NCBI GenBank assembly: GCA_949296245.1
Contig: CASFNW010000027.1
Span: forward strand, 1 to 38,875
Source: an uncultured bacterium
Lineage (GTDB): Bacteria > Cyanobacteriota > Vampirovibrionia > Gastranaerophilales > Gastranaerophilaceae
Reading direction: 5' to 3'
DNA: 38,875 nucleotides
The translations under genes and the position numbers were made by a program. Positions within the stretch are counted from its first letter, which is position 1, and every line of letters begins with the position of its first letter. Shown here piece after piece: positions 15,679 through 23,691 of this stretch. The notes below the pieces were generated by a model. That model was not told the DNA's origin and made no database searches. It saw only the letters and a program-made list of their open reading frames with translations.

Positions 15679-15990
15679 CGGAATCAGACTGGCACGCCGT
15701 GTGCGGAGCACCCAGTGCCACAGCGAAGGAAAACGGGAGCACCCAGTGCCACAGCGAAGGAAAACGGTGAGTTTTCCGCAGCGTCTGATTTCAAGACAGC
15801 GGAATTCCGGACGGGTGAAACCCGGTGAGCGAGTGCGAAGCTGACGGCAGCGAAGCATAGTCAGCGACAGCAACGAGCGGGAAAAAATTACAAGAAAGCG
15901 GAATCAGACGGGGCAGACCGAACGAAGAGAGGGAACGCCCCTTGTGAGGGAAAACCACGCTTTTCCCGAACGTCTGATTTCAAGACAGCC
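15679..15990. repeat. Two related GC-rich palindromic units plus 31-bp tandem duplication
   Basis: Unit one runs from GCGGAATCAGAC (15679) to GTCTGATTTCAAGACAGC (to 15800); unit two from GCGGAATCAGAC (about 15898) to GTCTGATTTCAAGACAGCC (to about 15990). In each the ends are inverted (GGAATCAGAC / GTCTGATT) and an inner GAAAAC..GTTTTCC-type stem precedes the right end. Within unit one, 15706-15736 is repeated exactly at 15737-15767. The layout suggests a repetitive intergenic family. Confidence 0.7.
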
Positions 15991-16150
15991 GGCGGCAACT
16001 GCGACACTAGATTAGATGTATATAGAGATATATTGATAATTTAACATGTAAAAAATATGTCAGTACAGCAAAATCGTCATCGAATAATATAAGATATAAA
16101 AGTGTAACGATTTTAGACTATTTTTAGTAAAAACAGTTATATAAATCTTT

Positions 16151-16810
16151 TTAAACTATTCTAAACACTTCTTCTAAAGATTTTTTGGGGGGACGGGAAA
16201 AATTATCTCCGTCCGGATAACCGACTGTCAAAAGAGATATTACCTTGTTGCCTTTACCAATATTTAACAGCTCACTAAATTCCTTGTAAGCTACAAGAGG
16301 TGCGCACATCCAGCATGTGGCAAGCCCCAGAGCATTTGCCGCAAGGGACATATTTTCAATAGCAGCACCCATACTGAGTATAGAAGAACGATTATCATAA
16401 CAACTCAATTCTTCTTTTGTCATTCCGCTATTTTCCAGAATGGTAAGCATTGTTGATACACGTTTCTGCTCGACAATAGCAAAAACGACCGGTGCTTTTG
16501 TGAAAAACATTGAGTAGTATTTATACCCGTTCAGCTTTGCTTTGTCTATTTCATTTTCTACTCTTGCCTGAAGTTCATCGTATTTGTTTTCAACACATTG
16601 TGCCATTTTTTCTTTCATTTTGTCATCATAAATTGCAATAAACTCCCAATTCTGGGTATTGGTAGCACTGGGAGCCTGTCTGCCCGCATCGGCTATAATT
16701 TTTATTGCCTCAACGGGGGGTATTTTATTTGTGTATTTTCTGATAGTTTTACGTGTATTAAGCACATCAAAAAATTCACGCTTTGGTGTATCAAAAAAAT
16801 TATCCGGCAT
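16151..16810 (-). CDS. Nitroreductase-family FMN oxidoreductase
   Basis: A 219-residue flavoprotein. The N-terminal FMN phosphate motif is LNTRKTIRKYTNK (about 17-29), followed by AGRQAPSATNTQNWEFIAI and, near the C-terminus, GAAIENMSLAANALGLATCWMCAPL and VISLLTVGYPDG, the usual nitroreductase signatures. Such enzymes use NAD(P)H to reduce nitroaromatics, quinones or flavins; the physiological substrate cannot be read here. TAGGAG lies eight bases before the ATG. Only 17 bp separate it from the divergent VWA gene, so one or both promoters must overlap coding sequence. Confidence 0.92.
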   Translation of the reverse strand: MPDNFFDTPKREFFDVLNTRKTIRKYTNKIPPVEAIKIIADAGRQAPSATNTQNWEFIAIYDDKMKEKMAQCVENKYDELQARVENEIDKAKLNGYKYYSMFFTKAPVVFAIVEQKRVSTMLTILENSGMTKEELSCYDNRSSILSMGAAIENMSLAANALGLATCWMCAPLVAYKEFSELLNIGKGNKVISLLTVGYPDGDNFSRPPKKSLEEVFRIV

Positions 16811-16827
16811 AACGGACTCCTAAATTT

Positions 16828-17553
16828 ATGAATTCAATTTCCAGAAAACTTATATTTATTATATTTATAGTATTTTTTATGTTATTTGTAAATACCCTGA
16901 GTATGAATGCCTTGACACAAAAGGGTTCTGCACAAAAAGAAAGTGATGAATTTATTCTTTTTATTGTGGATTTTTCAAACAGTATGACAGAAAAATTGCA
17001 CGGTACAAAAAAAATAAATATGGTTTTAGACACTATGCAGGAACTGCTGCCCCAAATTCCTCCGGATAAACGCGTAGGATTACGTGTATATGGGCATAAA
17101 GGCGGATATTTTATGCCGGGTATGGCCTGCAAGGCAAGCAATCTGATTGTACCGATGATAAAAGGAAGCGCCCCGCAGATTCAAAGCGCACTATTTTCTT
17201 TGCAACCAACAGGATGGACGCCTATCACGTATTCTCTAAAACAGGCTGTAAATTCAGATTTTGCCGGTGTATCAGGTAAAAAGAGGATTATACTCCTGAC
17301 TGACGGCGGAGAAAATTGTGATGAAAGCCCCTGTGATTATGTGATGGAGCTTACAAAAACAAGACAGGATATTTTTATAGATGTTATTGCTTTTAATATC
17401 TATGATCAAGAAGCTAATAATCAGCTAAAATGCACTGCTCTTGTGACAAGCGGGAAATTCTATTCGGCAAATACCGCGGCTGAACTAATGCAAAGCCTGC
17501 AAAACTCTTTGAATGTGCAAAAAGAAGTACAGGGTGTAATTATTTCGCATTAA
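16828..17553 (+). CDS. Membrane-anchored von Willebrand factor A (VWA) domain protein
   Basis: A 241-residue protein with a hydrophobic N-terminal signal or anchor (about 7-28) followed by a VWA domain (about 40-235). The metal-ion adhesion site is complete: D48-F-S50-N-S52, T131 in GWTPIT and D158 in LLTDGGEN. The conserved VGLRVYGHKGG fits the cyanobacterial and proteobacterial extracytoplasmic VWA type. These domains bind protein ligands in a Mg-dependent way. No ribosome site is evident at this ATG. It converges on speE. A partner such as a MoxR ATPase is not adjacent, so its role is open. Confidence 0.88.
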   Translation: MNSISRKLIFIIFIVFFMLFVNTLSMNALTQKGSAQKESDEFILFIVDFSNSMTEKLHGTKKINMVLDTMQELLPQIPPDKRVGLRVYGHKGGYFMPGMACKASNLIVPMIKGSAPQIQSALFSLQPTGWTPITYSLKQAVNSDFAGVSGKKRIILLTDGGENCDESPCDYVMELTKTRQDIFIDVIAFNIYDQEANNQLKCTALVTSGKFYSANTAAELMQSLQNSLNVQKEVQGVIISH

Positions 17554-17573
17554 TCTAATTTAATTTAATTTCA

Positions 17574-17609
17574 CAGGTGCCTGCTGCGTGGAGTCGGTAC
17601 CTGCACACC
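17574..17609. repeat. Hairpin sharing sequence with the 15.6-kb repeat cluster
   Basis: CAGGTGCC and GGTACCTG pair (one wobble) around a 14-base loop between two convergent genes. The first 20 bases (CAGGTGCCTGCTGCGTGGAG) match 15659-15678 at 18 of 20 positions, so this is probably another fragment of the same repeat family. There is no T-tract. Confidence 0.6.
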
Positions 17610-17645
17610 TTTTCAAATTTTTCGGACAATTTATTCAGCAAATTA

Positions 17646-18485
17646 TTATTTTGTTAATTCTTTTACAAAATTCGGCAGTGCAAAACGTGCCAGATGATAA
17701 TCTTTGTTATAAATTTTGCATTGTTTTGCAACTTTTTCCGCTCTTGTTTCATCTATAAAAGAAAGCGGCTTCACAGTTTCAGAACAGAAACACCAGCTCC
17801 AGTACCCGCCCGGATACGAAGGAATCGGGCCTGTAAATGTATCAACTATCGGAAATACTTTTCTTAAAAGCGGATACATTTTTTTCATTTCCGCTTGATT
17901 TATAAAAGGGGATTCTGACTGTGCTGACATGATTCCGCCTTCTTTTAATGCTTCTTTTACATTTGTATAGAATTCTTCAGTAAACAATCCTTCCCCCGGG
18001 CCCATAGGGTCAGTCGAGTCAATCAGTATAATATCATACTGAGCTTTTTTGTCTTTTATAAATTCGATTGCATCTTCAATTCTTACTTCTACCTTCGGAT
18101 TATCAAGCTCACAACCGATAGTTGGCAGATACTTTTTGCAGGCATCTACTACCATACCGTCAATCTCGCATAATACAACCTTTTTAACAGTATCATGTTT
18201 TAAAACTTCTCTTATTGTTCCGCCGTCGCCGCCGCCTATTACCAGTACGGATTCGGGATTTTTGTGATTTATCATCGGTATATGAGAAATCATTTCATGA
18301 TAATAAAATTCATCACGTTCCGTTGTCATCATTAAGCCGTCAAGAGTCAATACTCTGCCCATAGACTCCGTATCAAAAATATCGACTTTTTGAAATTCAG
18401 ACTGTCCGCTGAATAACGTTTCTTTAACCGTCATACAGCAGCCAAAACCGTCTTTGCTGAGTTCACAATATCTCATATCCAACAT
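17646..18485 (-). CDS. speE: Polyamine aminopropyltransferase (spermidine synthase)
   Basis: A 279-residue enzyme that transfers an aminopropyl group from decarboxylated S-adenosylmethionine to putrescine. The N-terminal beta domain (1-60) includes DGLMMTTERDEFYYHEMISH. The Rossmann domain has the cofactor loop VLVIGGGDGGTIREVLKH, the acidic end of the next strand (CEIDGMVVDACKKYLP), EDAIEFIK and the catalytic gatekeeper DSTDPMGPGEGLF. Length is normal. ATAAGGAAG precedes the ATG by nine bases. No speD, speA or speB is adjacent. It converges on the VWA gene. Confidence 0.96.
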   Translation of the reverse strand: MLDMRYCELSKDGFGCCMTVKETLFSGQSEFQKVDIFDTESMGRVLTLDGLMMTTERDEFYYHEMISHIPMINHKNPESVLVIGGGDGGTIREVLKHDTVKKVVLCEIDGMVVDACKKYLPTIGCELDNPKVEVRIEDAIEFIKDKKAQYDIILIDSTDPMGPGEGLFTEEFYTNVKEALKEGGIMSAQSESPFINQAEMKKMYPLLRKVFPIVDTFTGPIPSYPGGYWSWCFCSETVKPLSFIDETRAEKVAKQCKIYNKDYHLARFALPNFVKELTK

Positions 18486-18615
18486 AGCGCAACTTCCTTA
18501 TAAAACTATTCAATGTAGAAATTATATCATGCAAAAATACAACATATAAAACATTCGTTTTTGCAGAGAACTTGTGTAATAATAAAATTGTTTAAGGTTG
18601 ATACACGAAAAATTT

Positions 18616-19500
18616 ATGAAAAGACAAACAATAGGATTTTTAAATGGAGCTATAGCTGCAGCAAGTTACGGTACAAACCCGCTTTTTGCACTTCCGCTTT
18701 ATGCCGGAGGAATAGGTGTAAACTCCGTACTCTTTTACAGGTATGCTTTTGCTGTAATTATATATTGGATATGGTTAAAATTCGTAAAAAAGGTTTGTTT
18801 AAAAATAACATTTAAAGAGTTTATACCATTGTTAATACTCGGCTTGTTTTTTTCTCTTTCATCTTTGACGCTCTTTGAAGCTTTTAAATATATTGAAGCC
18901 GGCATTGCCTGCACTATACTTTTTATTTATCCGCTGCTTGTTGCAATAATTATGACTTTATTTTTCAAAGAAAAAATAACAAAAACTGTTATATTTTCTA
19001 TATTGTTAACATCAGCAGGTATAGCCCTTTTGTATAAAGGTAAGCCGGGTACAAGCCTTAATATACACGGTGTTTCTGTTGTATTACTTTCTGCATTGCT
19101 TTATGCACTTTATATAGTCGGTGTTAAAAATATAAAAACCATAAACCACATAAAAACTGACAAACTAAGCTTTTACGTAATGTTATTCGGCTTGCTTGTT
19201 TATATATACAATCTTAAATTCTGTACACAGCTTCAAATTATAGATTCACCATTACTCTGGCTGTGTACAGTCGCTCTGGCTTTGTTCCCCACTATTATTT
19301 CACTTGAGACAATATCGATATCTATAAAACTAATCGGTTCGACAACAACAGCTATACTTGGCGCATTGGAGCCATTGACTGCTATATTTTTCGGAGTTGT
19401 ATTTTTCCATGAACATCTTACATTACGAATCTGCATAGGTGTTATGTTGATTCTTTTCGGTGTATTTTTGATAATCACAAGAAAACGTATCCGTACATAA
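18616..19500 (+). CDS. EamA/DMT-superfamily transporter
   Basis: From ATG 18616 this is a 294-residue integral membrane protein with about ten transmembrane helices arranged as two EamA repeats. The first begins GFLNGAIAAASYGTNPLFALPLYAGG, with the family's Asn-Pro motif and the typical FEAFKYIEAGIACTILFIYPLLVAIIMTLFFKEK end. The second ends with STTTAILGALEPLTAIFFGVVFFHEHLT. Members export amino acids, nucleosides or other small metabolites; the substrate is unknown. An upstream in-frame TTG (18598) is possible, but neither start has a clear ribosome site. Confidence 0.9.
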   Translation: MKRQTIGFLNGAIAAASYGTNPLFALPLYAGGIGVNSVLFYRYAFAVIIYWIWLKFVKKVCLKITFKEFIPLLILGLFFSLSSLTLFEAFKYIEAGIACTILFIYPLLVAIIMTLFFKEKITKTVIFSILLTSAGIALLYKGKPGTSLNIHGVSVVLLSALLYALYIVGVKNIKTINHIKTDKLSFYVMLFGLLVYIYNLKFCTQLQIIDSPLLWLCTVALALFPTIISLETISISIKLIGSTTTAILGALEPLTAIFFGVVFFHEHLTLRICIGVMLILFGVFLIITRKRIRT

Positions 19501-19501
19501 A

Positions 19502-19539
19502 AAATCTGCCCGTCTTCTAAATGAAATCAGGCAGATTTA
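19502..19539. terminator. Intrinsic terminator between convergent genes
   Basis: AAATCTGCC and GGCAGATTT form a 9-bp stem with a 20-base loop, directly after the transporter stop and followed by TATTATTTGTTTTT. The leading A's may let it act for the leftward gene too. Confidence 0.7.
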
Positions 19540-19556
19540 TTATTTGTTTTTATTAT

Positions 19557-19952
19557 CTATGCAGCTTTTTCTCTTTTAAATAAGTTTGTCGCCCAGTTCC
19601 AGGCTTTGCTTGCATAGGTATTTACAAATTCACCTGCTTTGCCGATATATTTTGTAGCATAATGCAAGCCTTTTTCATACCATTTTGCACCGTCTTTTAA
19701 AACAGCTTCCGGATTAAATGTTTTTGGCAAATACTTTCTTCCAAGACCTGCTGCTGCAGCAAGCACAACTAATGTTCCAATGGTTTTTGCAAACCAGTGG
19801 CTTTTTTTCTTGGGTTCATATCTTCCTGCCGGGCCTGCCATCGGGCTGTTTGCTGCCGGCTGTTGCGCTGTTTGTGCATTTGCTGAATAAGCTGATGCTT
19901 TTGAAATTGTTTCCTGACTCATTGGTCTGATTGTAGAAAAACCTACTGACAT
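19557..19952 (-). CDS. Small membrane-associated lineage-specific protein
   Basis: A 131-residue protein from ATG 19952; AGGAG lies eight bases upstream. A GTG three codons earlier is less likely because it overlaps the ribosome site. The N-terminal part (MSVGFSTIRPM, then Ser/Ala/Gln-rich) is flexible. A basic KKKSHWFAK precedes a hydrophobic TIGTLVVLAAAAGLG segment (about 56-73). The C-terminal half is amphipathic helix rich in Lys, Tyr and Trp. It has the same architecture as the protein at 1972-2406: short N-terminal motif, disordered linker, Lys patch, Gly/Ala hydrophobic segment, helical tail. Unknown function. Confidence 0.72.
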   Translation of the reverse strand: MSVGFSTIRPMSQETISKASAYSANAQTAQQPAANSPMAGPAGRYEPKKKSHWFAKTIGTLVVLAAAAGLGRKYLPKTFNPEAVLKDGAKWYEKGLHYATKYIGKAGEFVNTYASKAWNWATNLFKREKAA

Positions 19953-20142
19953 ACTAAACACTCCTGTCTTTTACACTTTATACACATACAAAACACAAAG
20001 AAAACTTTTATTGCCATCAGATGCATAAATGTTTATAAACATGAAACATTTTGTTACATTATAACATTTTTTGTAGAATTTTGGAATATTTTTTTTAGAA
20101 CTGTAATCTAAATAAATATAAAAGATAAAAAAGGATAAAGAT

Positions 20143-22950
20143 ATGTCATTAACAGTAAATATTGAGAAGTATATAAATGAAAGTGCAGCTATTGCGTGTA
20201 AAATAGAAGATAAGGACATAAGAATAAGAACCTATGCTTTGAACTTAGCGGCACAAGCAGCAGCAGAAGCATTAAACAAGCTTGGAATTAATGTTGATAC
20301 CAAAAACAGTCTTGTTAAAATAACTTCCTTTGCAAAAAGCTTTGAACTTGCCGATATTTATGTAAACGGCTGCAGGATTGATGTAAGAATCACTTTTGAT
20401 GGGAATACTTTCACAATTCCTAAAACTCATGAAAAATATGATGCTGTACCTTATGCCTATCTTGTGATAAAACTTGATGAAAAAAATAAACAGGCAGAAC
20501 TTTTAGGGTATTTGGATTCCTCAAAAATAGAATATGGCAGAACAGATACTCCTTATTATTCATTCAGCACTGATATTCTATCTCCTGTTGATAGTTTAGC
20601 TGATTTCATTAAATCTTTAAAACCATCAAACAAATCTTGTTCTGTCGATGGACTTGAAAAAATAAAAGAACTCTGTGTTTCTTTTATCGATGATGAAATC
20701 TCAGAAAGCGAAAAAGTCTATTTTATAAAACATGTAATTGCCTGTCCTGATTGCAGAACTGCATTTTGTATTACCGGCGGATTTGATGCAATTGTTTCAC
20801 AGATTAGAAATTATGAGGAACTGTTAAATGACAGTACTTTAAGTGTGCTTTCAGGTAATAAACAAGAGCTCGATGAAGCATTGCTTGCTAACATATCTCT
20901 TGTAGAAAATGCTCAGGAAGATGAAGAAGAAACAAAAGAAGAACAGCGCTCTGATATTGGAGAATCTGATGAAAAGCAGCAGGATCTTATTTTAGAAGAA
21001 CCATTAGCTTTGCAAACAGAAGAATATACTGAAGAAATAAAAGAAGAACAGCAGCCTCTTCAGGACGTTGAAGCTGACATTCCTATGCTACTAGCGGACA
21101 CAGAAGAACCTTTGATGTTGGAAGAAGATTCTGCTGAAGAACTTTTATTAAATACTGTTTCTGAAGATGAACAGATTAATGCTGAAAATACTTCTGACAA
21201 TATGCTTTTATCTGATAATGAAACTCCAGAAGAAAATATATCTGATAATCATCTTTTACAGGAAACAGAGTCTGAATCCCTTGAAGAATCTCCGGATTTA
21301 GCGGAACTTAAGCCCGATGATGAAACTGATGTACTAAAATTAGAAGGAGATGACATACTTCTTGAGGAAAGTATTCCTGAATTAAATCTTGAATCTGAAA
21401 CAGCAGATATAGAAAAGCTCAATACTGAATCTTTGGTTGAAGAAAAACCTCTTGAAAATCTTGTTGATAACAACGATAATTCTTTCGTTATTTCTAATGA
21501 AAAAGATAGTGATTCATCTACTTCGCAAGAGCTATTGGCAGAAACTGAAAAAATATTGGATGATGTTCAACCTGAACAAGATTTACAGGAACTATCCCCG
21601 GAAGAACTTATATTAGACGGGCATAATGAAACACTCAAACCCGATTTGATTTTTGAGGAGGATAGTGAACAAAAGCAGGCCGAAGAAATCGTGTCAAATG
21701 CAGAAGCAGCAGAAAAAGATTCTATCTTACCTTTAGAACTTGAAAATTCTGATGCACTTGATTCAGCCGATACTTATACGGAATTGAAAGACGAATCTGT
21801 TGATTATCATCAACAGGAAAGCACAAGTGCAGAAAAAATTGATTTTAATCTTAATAATCCGGCAGAAGAAGATGAAAGTTTAATATCTTTTGCTCCGCAA
21901 GAACCTGTTGAACTCAATTATGATGACGAGTCAGATTCAGACGAATCATTAAGTGCATCTTACGATTTTGATTTCGATAAAGAAATTAACAAAGAAAATG
22001 AATTTCCGTCTAATACTGAAGAAGAAACTTACCAGAAAGCATTTGATGTCATAGAAAAACAGCCGGAAGCTGAAAATTCAGAAATCCAAAATCTTTTGGA
22101 TGATGACCTTATGGCTCTTCTTGCAGATAATGATGATGTGAAATCTACGGAAGGAGAAAGTCCTGTTTCAAGTATAGAAAATAACTATGAAATAGATGAA
22201 GAGCAAAACAATTTTGATGAGTCACAAAGCCAAAACACTATGGACACCGAAGAACATTCAGATGAAACAATAAATTCATTATTTGAAAATAATGAAAATC
22301 CACAATCTGAAAACGGAGAGAATCAAACCTTTGAACTTGCACAGGAGCCTGTTAGTGCTAATACCGTAAAAAGAACAAAAAAACTTGCAATACTTGCCGG
22401 TCTGCTTATTGTAATGGTTGCAGCGGGAGGAACTACTTTAGTCTTTAATCATCAAAAAGAAGTTCAAAACAAGGCACAGGATACGGCAAATCAGGGTGAT
22501 GAACTGTTTGACTTCCAGAATAAAGGAAGTGAAGAAGATGCGGATACAGCAGCAGTTCCACAGGATATAAACAAATCAATGACAAACTCTTTTTCTGATA
22601 AACCTGCGGCTATAACAATTACAAAATTGTCATGGCAGGTCAGTGAAAAACTTGCTGCTGATACTTCTGTTAAAGAATATTTACAAACTGCAGGTAAAAA
22701 TATTCAAATGAATTTACAAAATGATCTTGCAAATTCAGCCGATATTGCCTTCAATAATATGGTAAAAGTTTCGTTTGAAATTGCACCTGATAACACTATG
22801 AAAGGCATGCAGGTACTGGAATCCAGCGGTTCTGATAAAATTGATGAAATAATATTAAGAAGTATTAAAAACACATTGAAATACATAAGCGTACCAAAAT
22901 TGAAAGATTATAAATCTGATTATTTCTTAACTTTAATAATAAATTTTTAA
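20143..22950 (+). CDS. Transmembrane anti-sigma-like protein with DUF1822-like N-terminus and TonB-C-like C-terminus
   Basis: A 935-residue modular protein. Residues 1-165 resemble the cyanobacterial DUF1822 type (tentative). Residues 175-210 form an anti-sigma zinc-finger-like segment, FIDDEIS..., with H197, C201 and C204 in the H-x3-C-x2-C pattern. About 235-735 is a very acidic, Glu/Asp/Ser-rich, probably disordered linker. One membrane span (about 748-768, LAILAGLLIVMVAAGGTTLVF) follows Lys/Arg, placing the N-terminus in the cytoplasm. Residues about 810-935 look like a TonB C-terminal fold (VKVSFEIAPDNTMKGMQVLESSG). AAAGGAT precedes the ATG. A sigma-like gene follows 52 bp on, so it may hold that factor at the membrane and respond to envelope state. 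Confidence 0.8.
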   Translation: MSLTVNIEKYINESAAIACKIEDKDIRIRTYALNLAAQAAAEALNKLGINVDTKNSLVKITSFAKSFELADIYVNGCRIDVRITFDGNTFTIPKTHEKYDAVPYAYLVIKLDEKNKQAELLGYLDSSKIEYGRTDTPYYSFSTDILSPVDSLADFIKSLKPSNKSCSVDGLEKIKELCVSFIDDEISESEKVYFIKHVIACPDCRTAFCITGGFDAIVSQIRNYEELLNDSTLSVLSGNKQELDEALLANISLVENAQEDEEETKEEQRSDIGESDEKQQDLILEEPLALQTEEYTEEIKEEQQPLQDVEADIPMLLADTEEPLMLEEDSAEELLLNTVSEDEQINAENTSDNMLLSDNETPEENISDNHLLQETESESLEESPDLAELKPDDETDVLKLEGDDILLEESIPELNLESETADIEKLNTESLVEEKPLENLVDNNDNSFVISNEKDSDSSTSQELLAETEKILDDVQPEQDLQELSPEELILDGHNETLKPDLIFEEDSEQKQAEEIVSNAEAAEKDSILPLELENSDALDSADTYTELKDESVDYHQQESTSAEKIDFNLNNPAEEDESLISFAPQEPVELNYDDESDSDESLSASYDFDFDKEINKENEFPSNTEEETYQKAFDVIEKQPEAENSEIQNLLDDDLMALLADNDDVKSTEGESPVSSIENNYEIDEEQNNFDESQSQNTMDTEEHSDETINSLFENNENPQSENGENQTFELAQEPVSANTVKRTKKLAILAGLLIVMVAAGGTTLVFNHQKEVQNKAQDTANQGDELFDFQNKGSEEDADTAAVPQDINKSMTNSFSDKPAAITITKLSWQVSEKLAADTSVKEYLQTAGKNIQMNLQNDLANSADIAFNNMVKVSFEIAPDNTMKGMQVLESSGSDKIDEIILRSIKNTLKYISVPKLKDYKSDYFLTLIINF

Positions 22951-22960
22951 TTATATGATA

Positions 22961-22969
22961 TGATATAAT
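22961..22969 (+). promoter_or_regulatory. Extended -10 promoter for the sigma-like gene
   Basis: TGATATAAT matches the extended -10 form (TGnTATAAT), with no good -35 box. Start expected near 22976, 27 nt before the TTG start codon. It suggests the sigma gene can be made independently of the anti-sigma-like gene. Confidence 0.5.
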
Positions 22970-23002
22970 CAGGTTATATATTTTTCAAAATGGATTATTA
23001 AA

Positions 23003-23593
23003 TTGGATACATTAAATAGACAAAGGGATCTTATAGAAAAACTGGTAAAATCTAACAGTAAATTTAAAGGTAATGAAGATTTGCTTGAGGATTTTTGCTC
23101 AGAAACATATAAACGTTCATATTCTTTACTGGAATCACTTGATATACAAAATCTTGAAAATTACATTGCTAAAGTTGTAAATACGGCAATTTTAAATGTA
23201 TTAAAAGATAACGGAAGAATAAGAAGACGTGAGAATAAATATGTCAGTTCTCATGAAATTCTTATAAGTCCTGTTCAAGAAAAGCAGAAAGCTGAAGAAT
23301 TCAAACAGGCTCCCGTTATAGCAGCAAGCTCATTTGTCTATGACATTGCGGACCCAAAAGATTCTTTTGAAGAAAAAATTGTCAGAAAAGATATTCTTCA
23401 AAAAATTGTGGATATTGTGCTTGTTGCGCAAAAAAATAATCCGTCAAAAGAATTCTTAAAGATTTTTTATTTGAGATATATAAAAGAATATAAGCAGAAA
23501 GAAATTGCAGCAGAAATCAACATTTCTCAGGCAGAAGTCAGCAAAAGACTTGTAGAATTGTCTCAACTTGTAAAAACTCAATTTGAGGCATAA
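23003..23593 (+). CDS. Sigma-70-like (ECF-type) RNA polymerase sigma factor
   Basis: A 196-residue protein. Residues about 1-78 (helical, with DFCSETYKRSYSLLESL and the basic DNGRIRRRENKY end) resemble sigma region 2, and residues about 125-190 end in a helix-turn-helix (IKEYKQKEIAAEINISQAEVSKRLVEL) like region 4.2. The linker between them lacks region 3, as in ECF factors. Region 2 is divergent, so promoter-melting ability is not certain. The start is taken at TTG 23003; no ATG and no clear ribosome site are available nearby. It sits directly after a zinc-finger transmembrane protein, the usual sigma/anti-sigma neighbourhood, although the order here is anti-sigma first. Confidence 0.8.
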   Translation: MDTLNRQRDLIEKLVKSNSKFKGNEDLLEDFCSETYKRSYSLLESLDIQNLENYIAKVVNTAILNVLKDNGRIRRRENKYVSSHEILISPVQEKQKAEEFKQAPVIAASSFVYDIADPKDSFEEKIVRKDILQKIVDIVLVAQKNNPSKEFLKIFYLRYIKEYKQKEIAAEINISQAEVSKRLVELSQLVKTQFEA

Positions 23594-23623
23594 GTCAGTT
23601 TTAGCTGATTCTAGATTATATGC

Positions 23624-23651
23624 TTGATGTAATTTAATTTCGCTTTATAAT
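23624..23651 (+). promoter_or_regulatory. Promoter for the zinc-ribbon ATPase gene
   Basis: TTGATG (23624-23629), a 16-bp spacer and TATAAT (23646-23651) predict a start near 23658 and a leader of about 34 nt before the ATG at 23692. Confidence 0.55.
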
Positions 23652-23691
23652 ATAATATGCCTAGTTTAGCTAAGCGGTTATTATCATCACC

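Larger units (their letters stand above)
15364..16150. other. 787-bp non-coding, GC-rich repeat cluster
   Basis: No credible gene. Open frames at 15605-15873 on both strands are an effect of high GC and tandem repeats. The stretch contains an inverted repeat (15431-15449 against 15603-15621), a 31-bp tandem duplication (15706-15767) and two related palindromic units (about 15679-15800 and 15897-15990). The last 150 bp before the nitroreductase stop is ordinary AT-rich DNA with nothing recognised. Confidence 0.75.

Noticed and set aside
15706..15767. Two 31-bp direct repeats as a CRISPR start
   Set aside because: The copies are immediately adjacent with no spacer, only two exist, and no cas gene is near.
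15605..15873. Overlapping open frames on both strands
   Set aside because: High GC and tandem duplication remove stops on both strands; peptides are Arg/Ser/Gly-rich and repetitive.
15795..15960. Group II intron-like RNA
   Set aside because: No domain V hairpin and no reverse transcriptase; the structure is simple palindromic repeats.
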